The notes below the pieces were generated by a model. It was not told the origin of the DNA. It ran no database searches and saw only the letters and a program-made list of their open reading frames with translations. Shown in pieces: positions 1 through 11,525 of a stretch of 64,000 bases of DNA; position 1 is the stretch's first letter, and each line of letters opens with the position of its first letter. The stretch lies in NCBI RefSeq assembly GCF_002575655.3, contig NC_053040.3:355940267-356004266 (forward strand), given 5' to 3'. This stretch comes from Aegilops tauschii subsp. strangulata (taxonomy: Eukaryota; Streptophyta; Magnoliopsida; Poales; Poaceae). The position numbers and the translations under genes are program-made.

Positions 1-75
1 GAATGATCACAAACCGAAGCTGCTGCAGGGGACAGCCATTCTTCTCGCACCTGGCCGATACGCCGAAGAAATATA

Positions 76-342
76 CTCCTTCCGTCGCCGTTCTTTGAAG
101 ATTATACTTTCAACTTTGTTGGAAAGTCAAAAGAATTTATGTTTGACCATATTTATACAGTAATACACTAACATTTATGCCATCAAATTAGTAGCATTAG
201 ATTAATGATAAAATATATTTTCATCATATATCTATTTGGTTTCACAAACATTGATATATTTTTGTGCAAACTCGGTCAAATTTGAAAATAGTTTAACTCT
301 CCAACAAAGTTGGAAGTACATTCTTTGAAGGACGGAGGGAGT
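76..342. mobile_element. Stowaway-type MITE
   Basis: About 267 bp flanked by TA on both sides (74-75 and 343-344). The left end begins CTCCTTCCGTC and the right end reads ACGGAGGGAG, giving an inverted repeat that continues inward (TTCTTTGAAG near both ends, then CAACTTTGTTGGA on the left paired with its complement on the right). TA duplication and a CTCCYTCCG end are the hallmarks of Stowaway/Tc1-mariner MITEs. The interior is AT-rich with no coding capacity. Confidence 0.85.
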
Positions 343-344
343 AG

Positions 345-640
345 TCAGGAGCATAATAACATACTTTTGATCACTTGGGGTCAACATTTTTGTTATTTCA
401 AAGTTCACTGTCGAGTACATGTACAACAATTAAGGCACACATAAATGGGTCCTCACACCTACCCCTGCCTTGCTACGGAGAACAGTATATCTGGTGCTGA
501 TACATTTATGAAGGCAAAACTAACCGTGGGTTTGGAAAATATCATCTCTTTTGAAATCCCTGTGAATTACAGTATGGGATGCTCCTGTGAGGACACAGAT
601 TAAATTTCTTTCTTTAAGAATACGCACAGGCTTGTGTATC
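345..640. other. Unclassified intergenic DNA
   Basis: No credible ORF, repeat end or promoter was recognised. The right part may already belong to the LINE that becomes readable from about 640, but the reading frame is not clear enough to extend it. Confidence 0.3.
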
Positions 641-861
641 ATGCATTAAAAAAGGAGAGAGGAAAAGAGTGGACTGAGATCTGTAAGCCTCGCAATCAGG
701 GTGGCCTCGGGATTATGTCCTCCAAACGCATGAACATTGCCCTCCTGACTAGATGGTTTTGGCGGATTGCAAACGGAGAGGGTGGCTTGTGGCTCCGCAT
801 CATTTAGCAGAAATACCTACAAGGCCAGCCGCTCACCTTCTGTCTGCACTCCGGTGGCTCC
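640..861 (+). pseudogene. LINE reverse-transcriptase protein, C-terminal part (left piece)
   Basis: In frame this reads EWTEICKPRNQGGLGIM, then MNIALLTRWFWRI and GEGGLWLRII. This is the conserved stretch following the reverse transcriptase of plant non-LTR retrotransposons (ICKPK-QGGLG, MN-ALL-KW). A TAG stops the frame after LWLRII. The reading is cut at 861 by the Gypsy element at 862-10357 and resumes at 10363 with HFWQSIIQLLP. The duplicated GCTCC (857-861 and 10358-10362) marks the insertion. It is a dead remnant and older than the Gypsy insertion. Confidence 0.75.
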
Positions 862-2263
862 TGATACGTCTCCATCGTATCTACTTTTCCAAACACTTTT
901 GCCCTTGTTTTGGACTCTAACTTGCATGATTTGAATGGAACTAAGCCGGACTGACACTGTTTTCAGCATAATTGCTATGATGTTATTTTTGTGCAGAAAT
1001 AAAAGTTTTCGGAATGACCTGAAACTTCACGGAAAATATTTTTGGAAAAAATAAAAAATACTGGCGAAAGAATCAAGACCAGGGGCCCACACCCTGTCCA
1101 CGAGGGTGGGGGGCGCGTCTACCCCCCTAGGCGCGCCCCCTGCCTCGTAGGCCCCCTGATGCTCCACCGACCTCAACTCCAACTCTATCTATTCACGTTC
1201 GGGGAGAAAAAAATAGAGAGAAGGATTCATCGCGTTTTACGATACGGAGCCGCCGCCAAGCCCTAATCTCTCTCGGGAGGGCTGATCTGGAGTCCGTTCA
1301 GGGCTCCGGAGAGCGGAATCCGTCGTCGTCATCATCATCAACCTTCCTCCACCACCAATTTCATGATGCACACCGCCGTGCGTGAGTAATTCCATCGTAG
1401 GCTTGCTGGACGGTGATGGGTTGGATGAGATTTACCATGTAATCGAGTTAGTTTTGTTAGGGTTTGATCCCTAGTATCCACTATGTTCTGAGATTGATGT
1501 TGCTATGATTTTGCTATGCTTAATGCTTGTCACAAGGGCCCGAGTGCCATGATTTCAGATCTGAACCTATTATGTTTTCATGAATATATGTGAGTTCTTG
1601 ATCCTATCTTGCAAGTCAATAGTCACCTATTATGTGTTATGTTCCGTTAACCCCGAAGTGACAATAATCGGGATACTTACCGGTGATGACCGTAGTTTGA
1701 GGAGTTCATGTATTCACTAAGTGTTAATGCTTTGGTCCGGTACTCTATTAAAAGGAGGCCTTAATATCCCTTAGTTTCCAATAGGACCCCGCTGCCACAG
1801 GAGGGTAGGACAAAAGATGTCATGCAAGTTCTTTTCCATAAGCGCGTATGACTATATTCGGAATACATGCCTACATTACATTGATGAACTGGAGCTAGTT
1901 CTGTGTCACCCTATGTTATAACTGTTGCATGAGGAATCGCATCCGACATAATTATCCATCACTGATCCATTGCCTACGATCTTTTCACATATTGATCTTT
2001 GCTTAGTTACTTTACCGTTGCCACTGTTACAATTACTACAAAACTGCTACTGTTACTTTTGCTACCGTTACCGTTACTTCCATACTACTTTGCTACTAAA
2101 TACCTTGCTGCAGATATTAAGTTATCCGGGTGTGGTTGAATTGACAACTCAACTACTAATACTTGAGAATATTCTTTTGCTCCCCTTGTGTCGAATCAAT
2201 AAATTTGGGTTGAATACTCTACCCTCGAAAACTGTTGCGATCCCCTATACTTGTGGGTTATCA
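862..2263 (+). repeat. 5' LTR of the Gypsy element
   Basis: 1402 bp, starting TGATACGTCTCC and ending CTTGTGGGTTATCA. The U3 half holds an A/T-rich stretch, the motif AATAAAAGTT, and a GC-rich block around 1090-1160 with CACGAGGG and GGCGCGCCCCCTGC. These motifs reappear inside the element at 5290-5460. The last 200 bp are T-rich with short repeats of TTACTTT and TACCGTT. It is collinear with the 3' LTR at 8954. Confidence 0.9.
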
Positions 2264-2274
2264 AGACTATTTTC

Positions 2275-2292
2275 TGGCGCCGTTGCCGGGGA
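2275..2292 (+). other. Primer-binding site, tRNA-Asp type
   Basis: TGGCGCCGTTGCCGGGGA lies 11 nt after the 5' LTR. It is the complement of the 3' end of plant cytosolic tRNA-Asp (ending CCCCGGCAACGGCGCCA), including the CCA. Reverse transcription of this family is therefore expected to be primed by tRNA-Asp and not by initiator tRNA-Met. Confidence 0.82.
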
Positions 2293-2341
2293 GCATAGCT
2301 CTATTCTTTGAGTCACTTGAGATTTATATCTGCTGATCACT

Positions 2342-5082
2342 ATGAGGAACTTGAAAGACGAAAAAACCAAGATTTATCCCTCAACTACGAGGGGAGGTAA
2401 GGAACTGCCATCTTGCTCTGCTCTTGATTCACCTTCTATTTTGAGTAAACTTGCGACACCTAAACCTGCTTCTGCTATTAATTCCGATATGTCGCATGTT
2501 ATTGATGATGCCACTCCTACTATGCATGATACTTATGATGAAACTATTTCTATGCTTGATACTACTGTGCCATTAGGTGAATTTCTGGATGAACAACTTG
2601 CTAGGGCTAGAGAGAATGAAATTATTGGAACTGATAATATTGATGAAAGTGATGATGAAGATTCTCCCCCTAGATATGATTTGCCTGATGTGCCTGAGGG
2701 TTATGTTATGGATGAAGAAACTGCTAGAGACTTTCTTGCTTGCAATGATAGATATGATCTTAAGAAATTATTAGCTAAGCTGAAAGAAAAATCTTTGAAT
2801 GCTAGAATGAAATATGACCCTGCTTTTGCTACTTCACCTATCTGTATTTCCAATAAGGATTATGATTTCTCTGTCTATCCTGAGATAATTACTTTGGTTG
2901 AATCTGATCCTTTTTATGGCTATGAATTTGAAACTATTGTGGCACATCTTACTAAATTAAATGACATAGCCACCCTATTCACTAATGATGAGAAAACTCA
3001 TTACTACTATATCCTTAAATTGTTTCCGTTCTCATTAAAGGGTGATGCTAAAACGTGGTTTAATTCTCTTGATCCTGGTTGTGTGCGTAGTCCCCAGGAT
3101 ATGATTTATTACTTCTTTGCTAAATATTTCCCCGCTCATAAGAAACAAGCTGCCTTAAGGAAATATATAATTTTGTGCAAATTGAAGAAGAGAGTCTTCC
3201 ACAAGCTTGGGGGAGGCTTCTCCAATTACTTAATGCTTTGCCTGATCATCCTCTCAAGAAAAATGAAATACTTGATATCTTTTATAATGGACTAACCGAT
3301 GCTTCTAGAGACCACCTGGATAGTTGTGCTGGTTGTGTTTTCAGGGAAAGAACTGTTGATCAAGCTGAATAGCTATTGAATAATATGTTGACTAATGAAA
3401 ATAATTGGACACTTCCTGGACCAACTCCTAAGCCAACTCCGAAGAAAAGGGGTATTCTATTTCTCAGTCGTGAAGATATGCAAGAGACAAAGAAATCTAT
3501 GAAAGAAAAAGGTATTAAAGCTGAAGATGTTAAGAATTTACCACCTATTGAAGAAATACATGGTCTTGATAACCCGACACACGTAGTAAAGGTAAATTCT
3601 CTCTATAGGTTTGATGAAGGTGATATTCCTCGTTATAAGTCTGCTAGCCAATGCTTAGATGAGTTTGATAATTTTATTGTTAAACAAGAAAACTTCAATG
3701 CTTATGTTGGTAGAGAATTGAAACGCAATGCTTATATGATTGAACACTTGAGTGATTATATTTCTAGAGTTAGGGGTGAACTTAAACTTATTAGTAAACA
3801 TGCTTCTATGGTTACCACTCAAGTAGAACAAGTGCTTAAAGCACAAAATGATTTGCTCAATGAATTAAATAATAAGAAGAATGATAATGCTGTTAGAGTT
3901 ATGACTAGAGGGGGTAAAATGACCCAGGAACCTTTGTATCCTGAGGGCCACCCTAAGAGAATTGAGCAAGATTCTCAGAGAACTAATGTTGATGCACCTA
4001 GTCCTTCTAAGAAGAAGAAAAAGAAAAATGATAGGACTTTGCATGCTTCTAGTGAACCTGTTGTTGACACACCTCAGAATCCTAATGATATTTCTATTTC
4101 TGATGCTGAAACACAATCTGGTAATGAACATGAACCTAGTGATAATCTTAATGATGATGTCCATGTTGATGCTCAACCTAGCAATAACAATGAGGTAGAG
4201 ATTGAACCTGCTGTTGATCTTGATAACCCACAATCAAAGAAGCAACGTTATGATAAGAGAGACTTCATTGCTAGGAAGCATGGTAAAGAAAGAGAACTAT
4301 GGGTTCAGAAACCCATGCCCTTTCCTCCTAAACCATCCAAGAAAAAGGATGATGAGGATTTTGAGCGCTTTGCTGAAATGATTAGACCTATCTTTTTGCG
4401 TATGCATTTGGCTGACATGCTTAAAATGAATCCTTATGCTAAGTATATGAAAGATATTGTTACAAATAAAAGAAAGATACCGGAAGCTGAAATTTCCACC
4501 ATGCTTGCTAATTATACTTTTAAGGGTGGAATACCTAAGAAACTTGGAGATCCAGGAGTACCAACTATACCATGCTCCATTAAAAGAAACTATGTTAAAA
4601 TTGCTTTATGTGATCTTGGAGCCGGTGTTAGTGTTATGCCTCTCTTTTTATATCGTAGACTTGATTTGAATAAGTTGACACCTACTGAAATATCATTGCA
4701 AATGGCCGATAAATCAACTGCTATACCTGTCGGTATTTGTTAGGATGTGCCTGTTGTGGTTGCAAACGTTACTATTTTAACGGACTTTGTTATTCTTGAT
4801 ATTCCCGAGGACGATAGTATGTCGATTATCCTTGGTAGACCCTTTTTGAATACTGCAAGGGCTGTTATTGATTGCAACAAAGGCAATGTCACTTTTCATG
4901 TTAATGGTAATGAGCATACGGTACACTTTCCGAGGAAACAACCTCAAGTCCACAATATCAATTCTATTGGAAAAACTTGAACAATTACTATTGGAGGTTT
5001 TGAATTTCCTCTTCCTACTGTCGAGAAGAAATATGATATTCTTATTGTTGGGGATGTGCATATCCCCATTGAGGTAACCTAG
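2342..5082 (+). pseudogene. gag-protease of the Gypsy element
   Basis: Starts at the ATG at 2342 and can be followed to a TAG at 5080. Order: an acidic N-terminal region; a Retrotrans_gag-like core (FPFSLKGDAKTWFNSL, then PQAWGRLLQLLNALPDHPL); a Lys-rich linker; and a retropepsin-like domain with DLGAGVSVMP and ILGRPFLNTA. Breaks seen: a small deletion near 3160 shifts the frame, and there are in-frame stops at 3370 (TAG), 4741 (TAG) and 4978 (TGA), each followed by open sequence in the same frame. The protease active site reads D-L-G instead of D-T/S-G, as is common in this group. The product would assemble virus-like particles but this copy cannot make it. No zinc knuckle was seen. Confidence 0.8.
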
Positions 5083-5848
5083 TGCTATTCGAAAATTCCA
5101 CGGTTTAATGCGATTCGGAATGAGTTTGTTAACAAGACTTGATCAACCTTGTTAGTGGATTCCTTTTGATGAGCATGAGATGGATGAAGTTAGAAAGCAC
5201 AACCTTCTGTACCCTCCTTTTACTTTCTGTTATTTAGATTAAATAAAGCAAAATAGTATTTTCTATCTGTTTTCTGAATTATCCTTGCAGTAAAAAATAC
5301 CCCGAAAATAAAAGTTCTCCAAATGCCTCGAAAATGGAATATGATTTTTTCTAGAATATTTAAGAATATCTCGCACTGAGAACACATCAGGGGGAGCAGC
5401 CACCTGGCCACGAGGGTCCCAGGCGCGCCCCCTGCTTCGTGGGCCCCTCGTGGCCCCCCTCCACTTATTCCAGCACCCACACACTTCGTCTTCCTCCAGA
5501 AAAAATCACCAACCAGCTCAAGAACGAGTTCTAGCTCATCTTGCTGCCATTTTCGATCTCCTTGCTCAAAGCTCCACTCACAGAACTGCTTTGGGAGATT
5601 GTTCTTTGGTATGTGACTCCTCCAATGGTCCAATTAGTTTTTGTTCTAGTGCTTTATTTATTGCAAATTTTTGCTACTTAGGTGACCCTGTTCTTGAGCT
5701 TGCATGTCAAATTTATTTGGTCCCAAGTAGTTCTAATGCATGATATAGTCTCTAGGCACTTGTGGGAGTAGTTGCCATCAATTTTGTTGAGTTTGGTTCA
5801 CTCTAATTTTGAGTTACTAAAAATTTCAGAAATTTTTAGAAGAAGAAA
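5083..5848 (+). promoter_or_regulatory. Internal LTR-U3-like segment and putative leader of the second ORF
   Basis: Between the gag-protease stop and the second ORF lies non-coding DNA laid out like the promoter half of the element's own LTR: GAAAATAAAAGTTCTC near 5300, GAATATTTAAGAA near 5360, then a GC block at 5406-5456 containing CACGAGGGTCCC and AGGCGCGCCCCCTGC. The LTR has the same motifs in the same order at about 1000-1160. Downstream there is a plausible intron, with donor TTTG|GTATGTG near 5608 and acceptor AAATTTCAG near 5829, ending 20 nt before the ATG at 5849. I infer a separate promoter for the second ORF; there is no transcript evidence. Confidence 0.5.
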
Positions 5849-6931
5849 ATGATGAAGAGATTGTTGAGAGGCTCTTCGAGCCGAAGCTCGAAGGATAAGC
5901 AAAGTGAGGAGGATAAGAAGCCCAAATATAATCTCCCTCGCACCGCGGAGGTTCGGCCGTGTGAATGGCCTTGTGATGAGTTCTTGAAGGCAGCTGGGAT
6001 TCATGATGATTTTTATTATTTGGCTGAGAATGTAGGCCTCGCCGACTTCCTCCGCGACCAGCTCGAACAGTATCTCCTCCTCACTAATATTTTTGTGCAA
6101 AATTTTCATTTCCATGCTAGGAGATCACCACCTTCAGTGGACTTTCATTTATATGATGAATTTAAGGAGATGACCTTATATGATTTTTGTCGGGTATGCA
6201 AGATACCCTTTGAGGGCAGTATAGAGGAACCACACCGTAATGATGTGGAGGGATTTATTAACGAAATTGCTATAGGGGAAACGAGGAAAGTTTCTGGTGC
6301 AAGAACTACTAGCATACATTTTCCTGTTCTACGTTACTTTGCAATATTTGCTAGTAGATGCTTGACTGGTCGCGGGAACAGTGGAAATCTTAGTGCTCCT
6401 GATATTGTTATTTTGCGCCATGCTTTGTTTCATGATACAACTTTCAGTCTAGCCGCCATTATTGCTAAATGATTAAGTCTGAACCATACAAAGGGCCCCA
6501 TTCTCGGTGGCATCTTTGCCTCGTGCCTTGCTGCACAATTTAATATACCTATTAGGAATTATGAGAAAGAAGAAAAGTTGCTGCCCCCTGTCTTTCTAGA
6601 TTATAAGAGTATGGTAGCGCATGACTTTATTGTTAAAGATAAGAAGAAGATGCTTAAGTATAAACTGATATTTGATAAAAATTATTGTGAGATTATTACC
6701 TTGCCTGTGCCCTCTTTGTTTAACATATTTTCAGGCATGTACCTCATCCTACCGGAGGCCATTTATGCGCACTGGAGCCTGACACCAGTTCCAGAGCCTG
6801 AGCCGGAGCCACCCCTGGATCCTTATGGACAGTCTGTTTATCAGTGGGATCTGGAGGTTCTCGCTAACCAGTGGCACCCCGAGGATCCTCCTCAGTACAC
6901 TGGAGAGGACCACTTTGATCCATGGGCATAG
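5849..6931 (+). pseudogene. Second ORF of the Gypsy element, unknown function (env position)
   Basis: 361 codons from the ATG at 5849 to TAG at 6929, read continuously except for one in-frame TGA at 6470-6472, most simply a CGA-to-TGA change. The N-terminus is basic and Ser-rich (MMKRLLRGSSSRSS). The middle is globular, with FHLYDEFKEMTLYDFCRV and a hydrophobic stretch LRYFAIFASRCL. The C-terminus has a short acidic Pro repeat (PVPEPEPEPPLDP). The layout resembles the plant retrotransposon ORF-1 proteins described for Athila, but I cannot confirm homology. There is no convincing signal peptide or membrane anchor, so an envelope role is not supported. Its position after gag-protease and behind an LTR-like segment suggests a separately expressed protein. 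Confidence 0.6.
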
Positions 6932-6952
6932 ACCAACTTAGGCCAAAAGCCT

Positions 6953-6966
6953 AAGCTTGGGGGAGT
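6953..6966 (+). other. Internal polypurine-tract-like copy
   Basis: AAGCTTGGGGGAGT lies 22 nt after the stop of the second ORF and is identical over 14 bases to the polypurine tract before the 3' LTR (8940-8953). A one-base variant occurs in gag at 3203-3216. It could act as an extra plus-strand priming site; this is inference. Confidence 0.5.
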
Positions 6967-8939
6967 ACGTATTTCTCACCACCTTATATTCATGTTCACA
7001 TACTCATTCTAGTTGTCGGTGCTCATACTTTTTCACTATACTATCCATGCTAGTTTATTTTCCTTTTTCTCGCTTTATTCTTGTGTGTTTGAAAAACCTT
7101 AAGAAAAACAAAAAAAAATTAGTTCTAGCTTTTAGCTAGTTTACTTTCCATGCCTATAGTAGTAATAATTAAAAGAAAACCCAAAAATATTTCTTGTTCT
7201 TCTTTTGTTTGTTGGGAGCTTTCCCGTGTAAATAGTTTTATTTCTTTTCTTTGGGGGTCGAGAGGAGAAGACCATAATGAAAATGTTGAGTGGCTCTTAT
7301 ATGCATTATTGTTGATTTAACCAAGAGCCCATATTACCTTGTCTTCTCCCTTGAATTAAATGCTTGCAGATTCCAGCTTAGTCCAATTGCACGTGCACTA
7401 TTATTATTCACACCGATCGGTCGGGCAAGTGAAAGGCAATAATGACGATATATGATGGACTGATTGAGATGAGAGAAGCTGGTATGAACTCGACCTCTCT
7501 TGTTTTTGTAAATATGATTAGTTCATTGTTCCTGATTCAGCCTATTATGAATGAAACATGTTTGCAATGACAATTAGAGATTATAGTTGCTTATGCCATG
7601 CTTAATTAGCTAGGAGTTTATAATGGGTTACCTTGCGTGCCAACATGCTATTAAAATGGTTGTGATGTGGTATGATAGGGTGGTATCCTCCTTTGAATGA
7701 TTCAAGTGGTTTGACTTGGCACATGTTCACACATGTAATTGAAACAGAGTCAACATAGCCTCCACGATATTTATGTTCATGGTGGATTATATCCTACTCA
7801 TGCTTGCACTCAATGTTTATTAATTTTAATGCATGTTCATGATTGTTGTCGCTCTCTAGTTGGTCGCTTCCCAGTCTTTTTCTAGACTTCACTTGTACTA
7901 AGCGGGAATATTGCTTGTGCATCCACTTTCATAAACCCCAAAGTTATTCCATATGAGTCCACCATACCTTCCTATATGCGGTATCTACCTGCCGTTCCAA
8001 GTAAATTTGTATGTGCCAAACTCTAAACCTTCAAATGAAATTCTGTTTTGTATGCTCAAATAGCTCATGTATCAACTAGGGCTGTCTGTATCTTCCATGC
8101 TAGGCGGGTTATTCTCAAGAGGAGTGGACTCCGCTCCTCACTCACGAGAAAATGGCTGGTCACCGGGATGCCCAGTCCCATGCTTAAATCAAAATAATTG
8201 CAAACAAAACTCCCCCAGGACCGTTGTTAGTTGGAGGCACCCGTTGTTCCGGGCAAGCCATGGATTGATGCTTGGTGGTGGGGGACTATAAACTTTACCA
8301 TTGTGCTTGGGAACCGCCTATAATGTGTGTAGCATGGAACATATCGAGATATCTCGGTTGTTATGTTGACAATGAAAGTATGCCGCTCAAAATATTATTC
8401 ATCTCTATTTCAAAAACCGAGCTCTGGCACCTCTACAAATCCCTGCTTCCCTCTGCGAAGGGCCTATCTATTTACTTTTATGTTGAGTCATCCTCCTCTT
8501 ATTAAAAAAGCACCAGTTGGAGAGCACCGCTGTCATTTGCATCCATTACTATTAATTTACATTGAGTATGACTGGATCTCTTTTACCATGAATTACAATA
8601 TCTAGTCAGTCCTTGATCGTCAGAGGTGCTCTGCATTTATGTTTTGCGGTCTCAGAAAGGGCTAGCGAGATACCATCTTGTTATATCATATTATGATTGT
8701 TTTGAGAAAAAGTTGTCACCTGAGATTTATTATTATTGCTCGCTAGTTGATTATGCCATTGATATGAGTAAACATGAGACCTAAATCTTATTGTGAATAT
8801 GGTTAGTTCATAATCTTTGCTGAAAACTTGAATGCTGGCTTTAAATATTTGCAACAACAAGAGCAAACAGAGTTTGTAAAAGTTTTTCTTTATCACTTTC
8901 AGTTTGTCAACTGAATTGCTTGAGGACAAGCAAAGGTTT
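6967..8939 (+). other. 3' non-coding region of the Gypsy element
   Basis: About 2 kb with no ORF that looks real. It is T-rich and free of recognised motifs except the sequence TTGAGGACAAGC just before the polypurine tract. Long 3' untranslated regions are usual in this group of Triticeae elements. Confidence 0.6.
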
Positions 8940-8953
8940 AAGCTTGGGGGAGT
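8940..8953 (+). other. Polypurine tract
   Basis: AAGCTTGGGGGAGT directly precedes the TG that opens the 3' LTR at 8954. This is the expected position for the plus-strand primer of reverse transcription. Confidence 0.8.
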
Positions 8954-10357
8954 TGATACGTCTCCATCGTATCTACTTTTCCAAACACTTTTGCCCTTGT
9001 TTTGGACTCTAACTTGCATGATTTGAATGGAACTAACCCGGACTGACGCTGTTTTCAGCAGAATTGCCATGGTATTATTTTTGTGTAGAAATAAAAGTTC
9101 TCGGAATTACCTGAAACTTCCCGGAGAATATTTTTGGAATAAATAAAAAATACTGGCGAAAGAATCAAGACCAGGGGGCCCACACACTGTCCACGAGGGT
9201 GGGGGCCGCGCCTACCCCCTGGGTGCGCCCCCCTGCCTCGTGGGCCCCCTGGTGCTCCACCGACCTCAACTCCAACTCTATCTATTCACGTTCGGGGAGA
9301 AAAAAATCAAAGAGAAGGATTCATCGTGTTTTACGATACGGAGCCGCCGCCAAGCCCTAATCTCTCTCGGGAGGGCTGATCTAGAGTCCGTTTGGGGCTC
9401 CGGAGAGGGGAATCCGTCGCCGTCGTCATCATGAACCTTCCTCCATCACCAATTTCATGATGCTCACCGCCGTGCGTGAGTAATTCCATCGTAGGCTTGC
9501 TGGACGGTGATGGGTTGGATGAGATTTACCATGTAATCGAGTTAGTTTTGTTAGGGTTTGATCCCTAGTATCCACTATGTTCTGAGATTGATGTTGCTAT
9601 GACTTTGCTATGCTTAATGCTTGTCACTAGGGCCCAAGTGCCATGATTTCAGATCTGAACCTATTATGTTTTCATGAATATATGTGAGTTCTTGATCCTA
9701 TCTTGCAAGTCAATAGTCACCTATTATGTGTTATGATCCGTTAACCCCGAAGTGACAATAATCGGGATACTTACCGGTGATGACCGTAGTTTGAGGAGTT
9801 CATGTATTCACTAAGTGTTAATGCTTTGGTCCGGTACTCTATTAAAAGGAGGCCTTAATATCCCTTAGTTTCCAATAGGACCCCGCTGCCACGGGAGGGT
9901 AGGACAAAAGATGTCATGCAAGTTCTTTTCCATAAGCACGTATGACTATATTCGGAATACATGCCTACATTACATTAATGAACTGGAGCTAGTTCTGTGT
10001 CACCCTATGTTATAACTGTTGCATGAGGAATCGCATCCGACATAATTATCCATCACTGATCCATTGCCTACGAGCTTTTCACATATTGATCTTTGCTTAG
10101 TTACTTTACCGTTGCCACTGTTACAATTACTACAAAACTGCTACTGTTACTTTTGCCACCGTTACCGTTACTTCCATACTACTTTTCTATTAAATACCTT
10201 GCTGCAGATATTAAGTTATCCATATGTGGTTGAATTGAAAACTCAACTGCTAATACTTGAGAATATTCTTTGGCTCCCCTTTTGTCGAATAAATAAATTT
10301 GGGTTGAATACTCTACCCTCGAAAACTATTGCGATCCCCTATACTTGTGGGTTATCA
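8954..10357 (+). repeat. 3' LTR of the Gypsy element
   Basis: 1404 bp, TGATACGTCTCC...GTTATCA, collinear with 862-2263. Differences noticed are mostly single transitions (for example CCGAG/CCAAG and AAGCG/AAGCA). It is followed by GCTCC, the target duplication, after which the interrupted LINE frame resumes. Confidence 0.9.
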
Positions 10358-11525
10358 GCTCCCACTTCTGGCAATCCATCATTCAGCTCCTCCCAGTCCT
10401 TCGCATTGGGATTTGATTGCGGTGGGATCTGGCACAACTACGATGTTTTGGTTCGATCGATGGGCTGGTGACGCCCCCTTCGCGGCACGCTATCCTGAAC
10501 TGTTCGCCATTGCGGTAGAACCTCAGATCTCTATTGAGGAGGCCCTTATTGACTTAGGGCAACTGGCGTTCCGGAGGCCTTTCGGCCCGGTGGAGAACGC
10601 CGATTGGCAAGACTTGCTTGCCTACATCGCACTACACGAGCCAGATCTGAGCATTGGAGATGATCGCACCAGGTGGCGGCTAGAGCCATCTGGTCGATTC
10701 TCCACTAAATCGCTATACCAGGCTCTTGCCTCCTCCCCGGGACCCGAGGCTCTCACCACCATTTGAGAGATCCGGCTCCCCTTGAAGATAAGGATATTCA
10801 TGTTGCAATGGATCCGTGTCCGCCTCCCGTACGGTGTGGAGGTTCTGAAGCGCCACGGCCCTAGCAACGGCCTATGCCCACTGTGCGGGCCTGAAGAGGA
10901 TTCGAACCATATCTTCTTCACCTGCGTGTCCACGCAGTTCCTGTGGAGTTGTTTCCGTGAAATAGTGGGTGGAAGCTAGGACTACAAGAACTTCCCCGCT
11001 CTCTTCGCCGAACTCCAGGCATTACCACCCTCATCCCGCCACATTAGGTGGCTGACCATCGGTGTGCTAGCTTGGACGATGTAAACAGTTAGGAATAAGC
11101 TTGTGATTCAGCGTATACCTCTTCGCCACGCTACTGACACTTCGTTCAAATGGTCTGGTTACTTGCAGCTTTGGCGGCAGCTAAGCCACCCCAGGGAGAG
11201 AGACGCCATCAACTCCATCATCACCCAGCTTCGCGCGATGGCTCTCCGGATGGCTCCGCCGCTTCCCGCACAACCACCGGAGCCGGATTAGATCTTCCCC
11301 GCCTCGTCGCCACCGCGTGTGTTGTGCGTGCTTATCGTGTTTGTGTGTTGGGCTTGTGTGCTGTGCCCACAGCTGAACCCTTTTGATGTTTGTGTGGTTT
11401 TCTGTTAGACATTGCCTGCAGTGGCGGTGTGTGTGTGTGTGTGTGTGTTTTCTTGTTGGTACTTTGTTGACCTTGTGCTCGGTGGTTGCTTTATTTATAA
11501 AGCTGGGCGAAAGCCTATTTCGGTA
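10358..11525 (+). pseudogene. LINE C-terminal region with zinc-binding domain and 3' end (right piece)
   Basis: Continues the LINE cut at 861. Readable pieces include MFWFDRWAGDAPFAARYP, RWRLEPSGRFSTKSLYQAL, then a zf-RVT-type domain (IRIFMLQWIRVRLP, followed by CPLCGPEEDSNHIFFTC, a C-x2-C...H-x4-C pattern at 10870-10932). The tail ends PPLPAQPPEPD with a stop at 11289-11291. Stops after LTTI, VGGS and AWTM show decay. The 3' UTR contains a GT run and ends near AAAGCTGGGCGAAAGCC, a form common at plant LINE 3' ends. These elements move by target-primed reverse transcription; this copy is inert. Confidence 0.78.
11427..11447 (+). repeat. GT dinucleotide microsatellite
   Basis: About ten GT units in the 3' UTR of the LINE. 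A simple repeat; length polymorphism is likely. Confidence 0.85.

Larger units (their letters stand above)
862..10357 (+). mobile_element. Complete non-autonomous Gypsy-type LTR retrotransposon (Sabrina/WHAM-like)
   Basis: A 9.5 kb element with two near-identical LTRs (862-2263 and 8954-10357), both TG...CA, flanked by the 5-bp duplication GCTCC. It has a tRNA-Asp primer-binding site, a gag-protease frame (2342-5082), an LTR-like segment (5230-5600), a second ORF (5849-6931), a long non-coding 3' region and a polypurine tract (8940-8953). No reverse transcriptase, RNase H or integrase is present in any frame, so it would depend on a partner element. I count about 6 substitutions in roughly 490 compared LTR bases, so the insertion is fairly young. 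Both reading frames already carry stops. The family name is inferred from the LTR sequence and architecture. Confidence 0.88.

Noticed and set aside
5849..6931. Calling the second ORF an envelope gene
   Set aside because: The position fits but there is no signal peptide, no transmembrane anchor and no cleavage site visible.
11150..11386. ORFs overlapping the LINE tail in other frames
   Set aside because: Shadow frames of the LINE C-terminus ending PPLPAQPPEPD.
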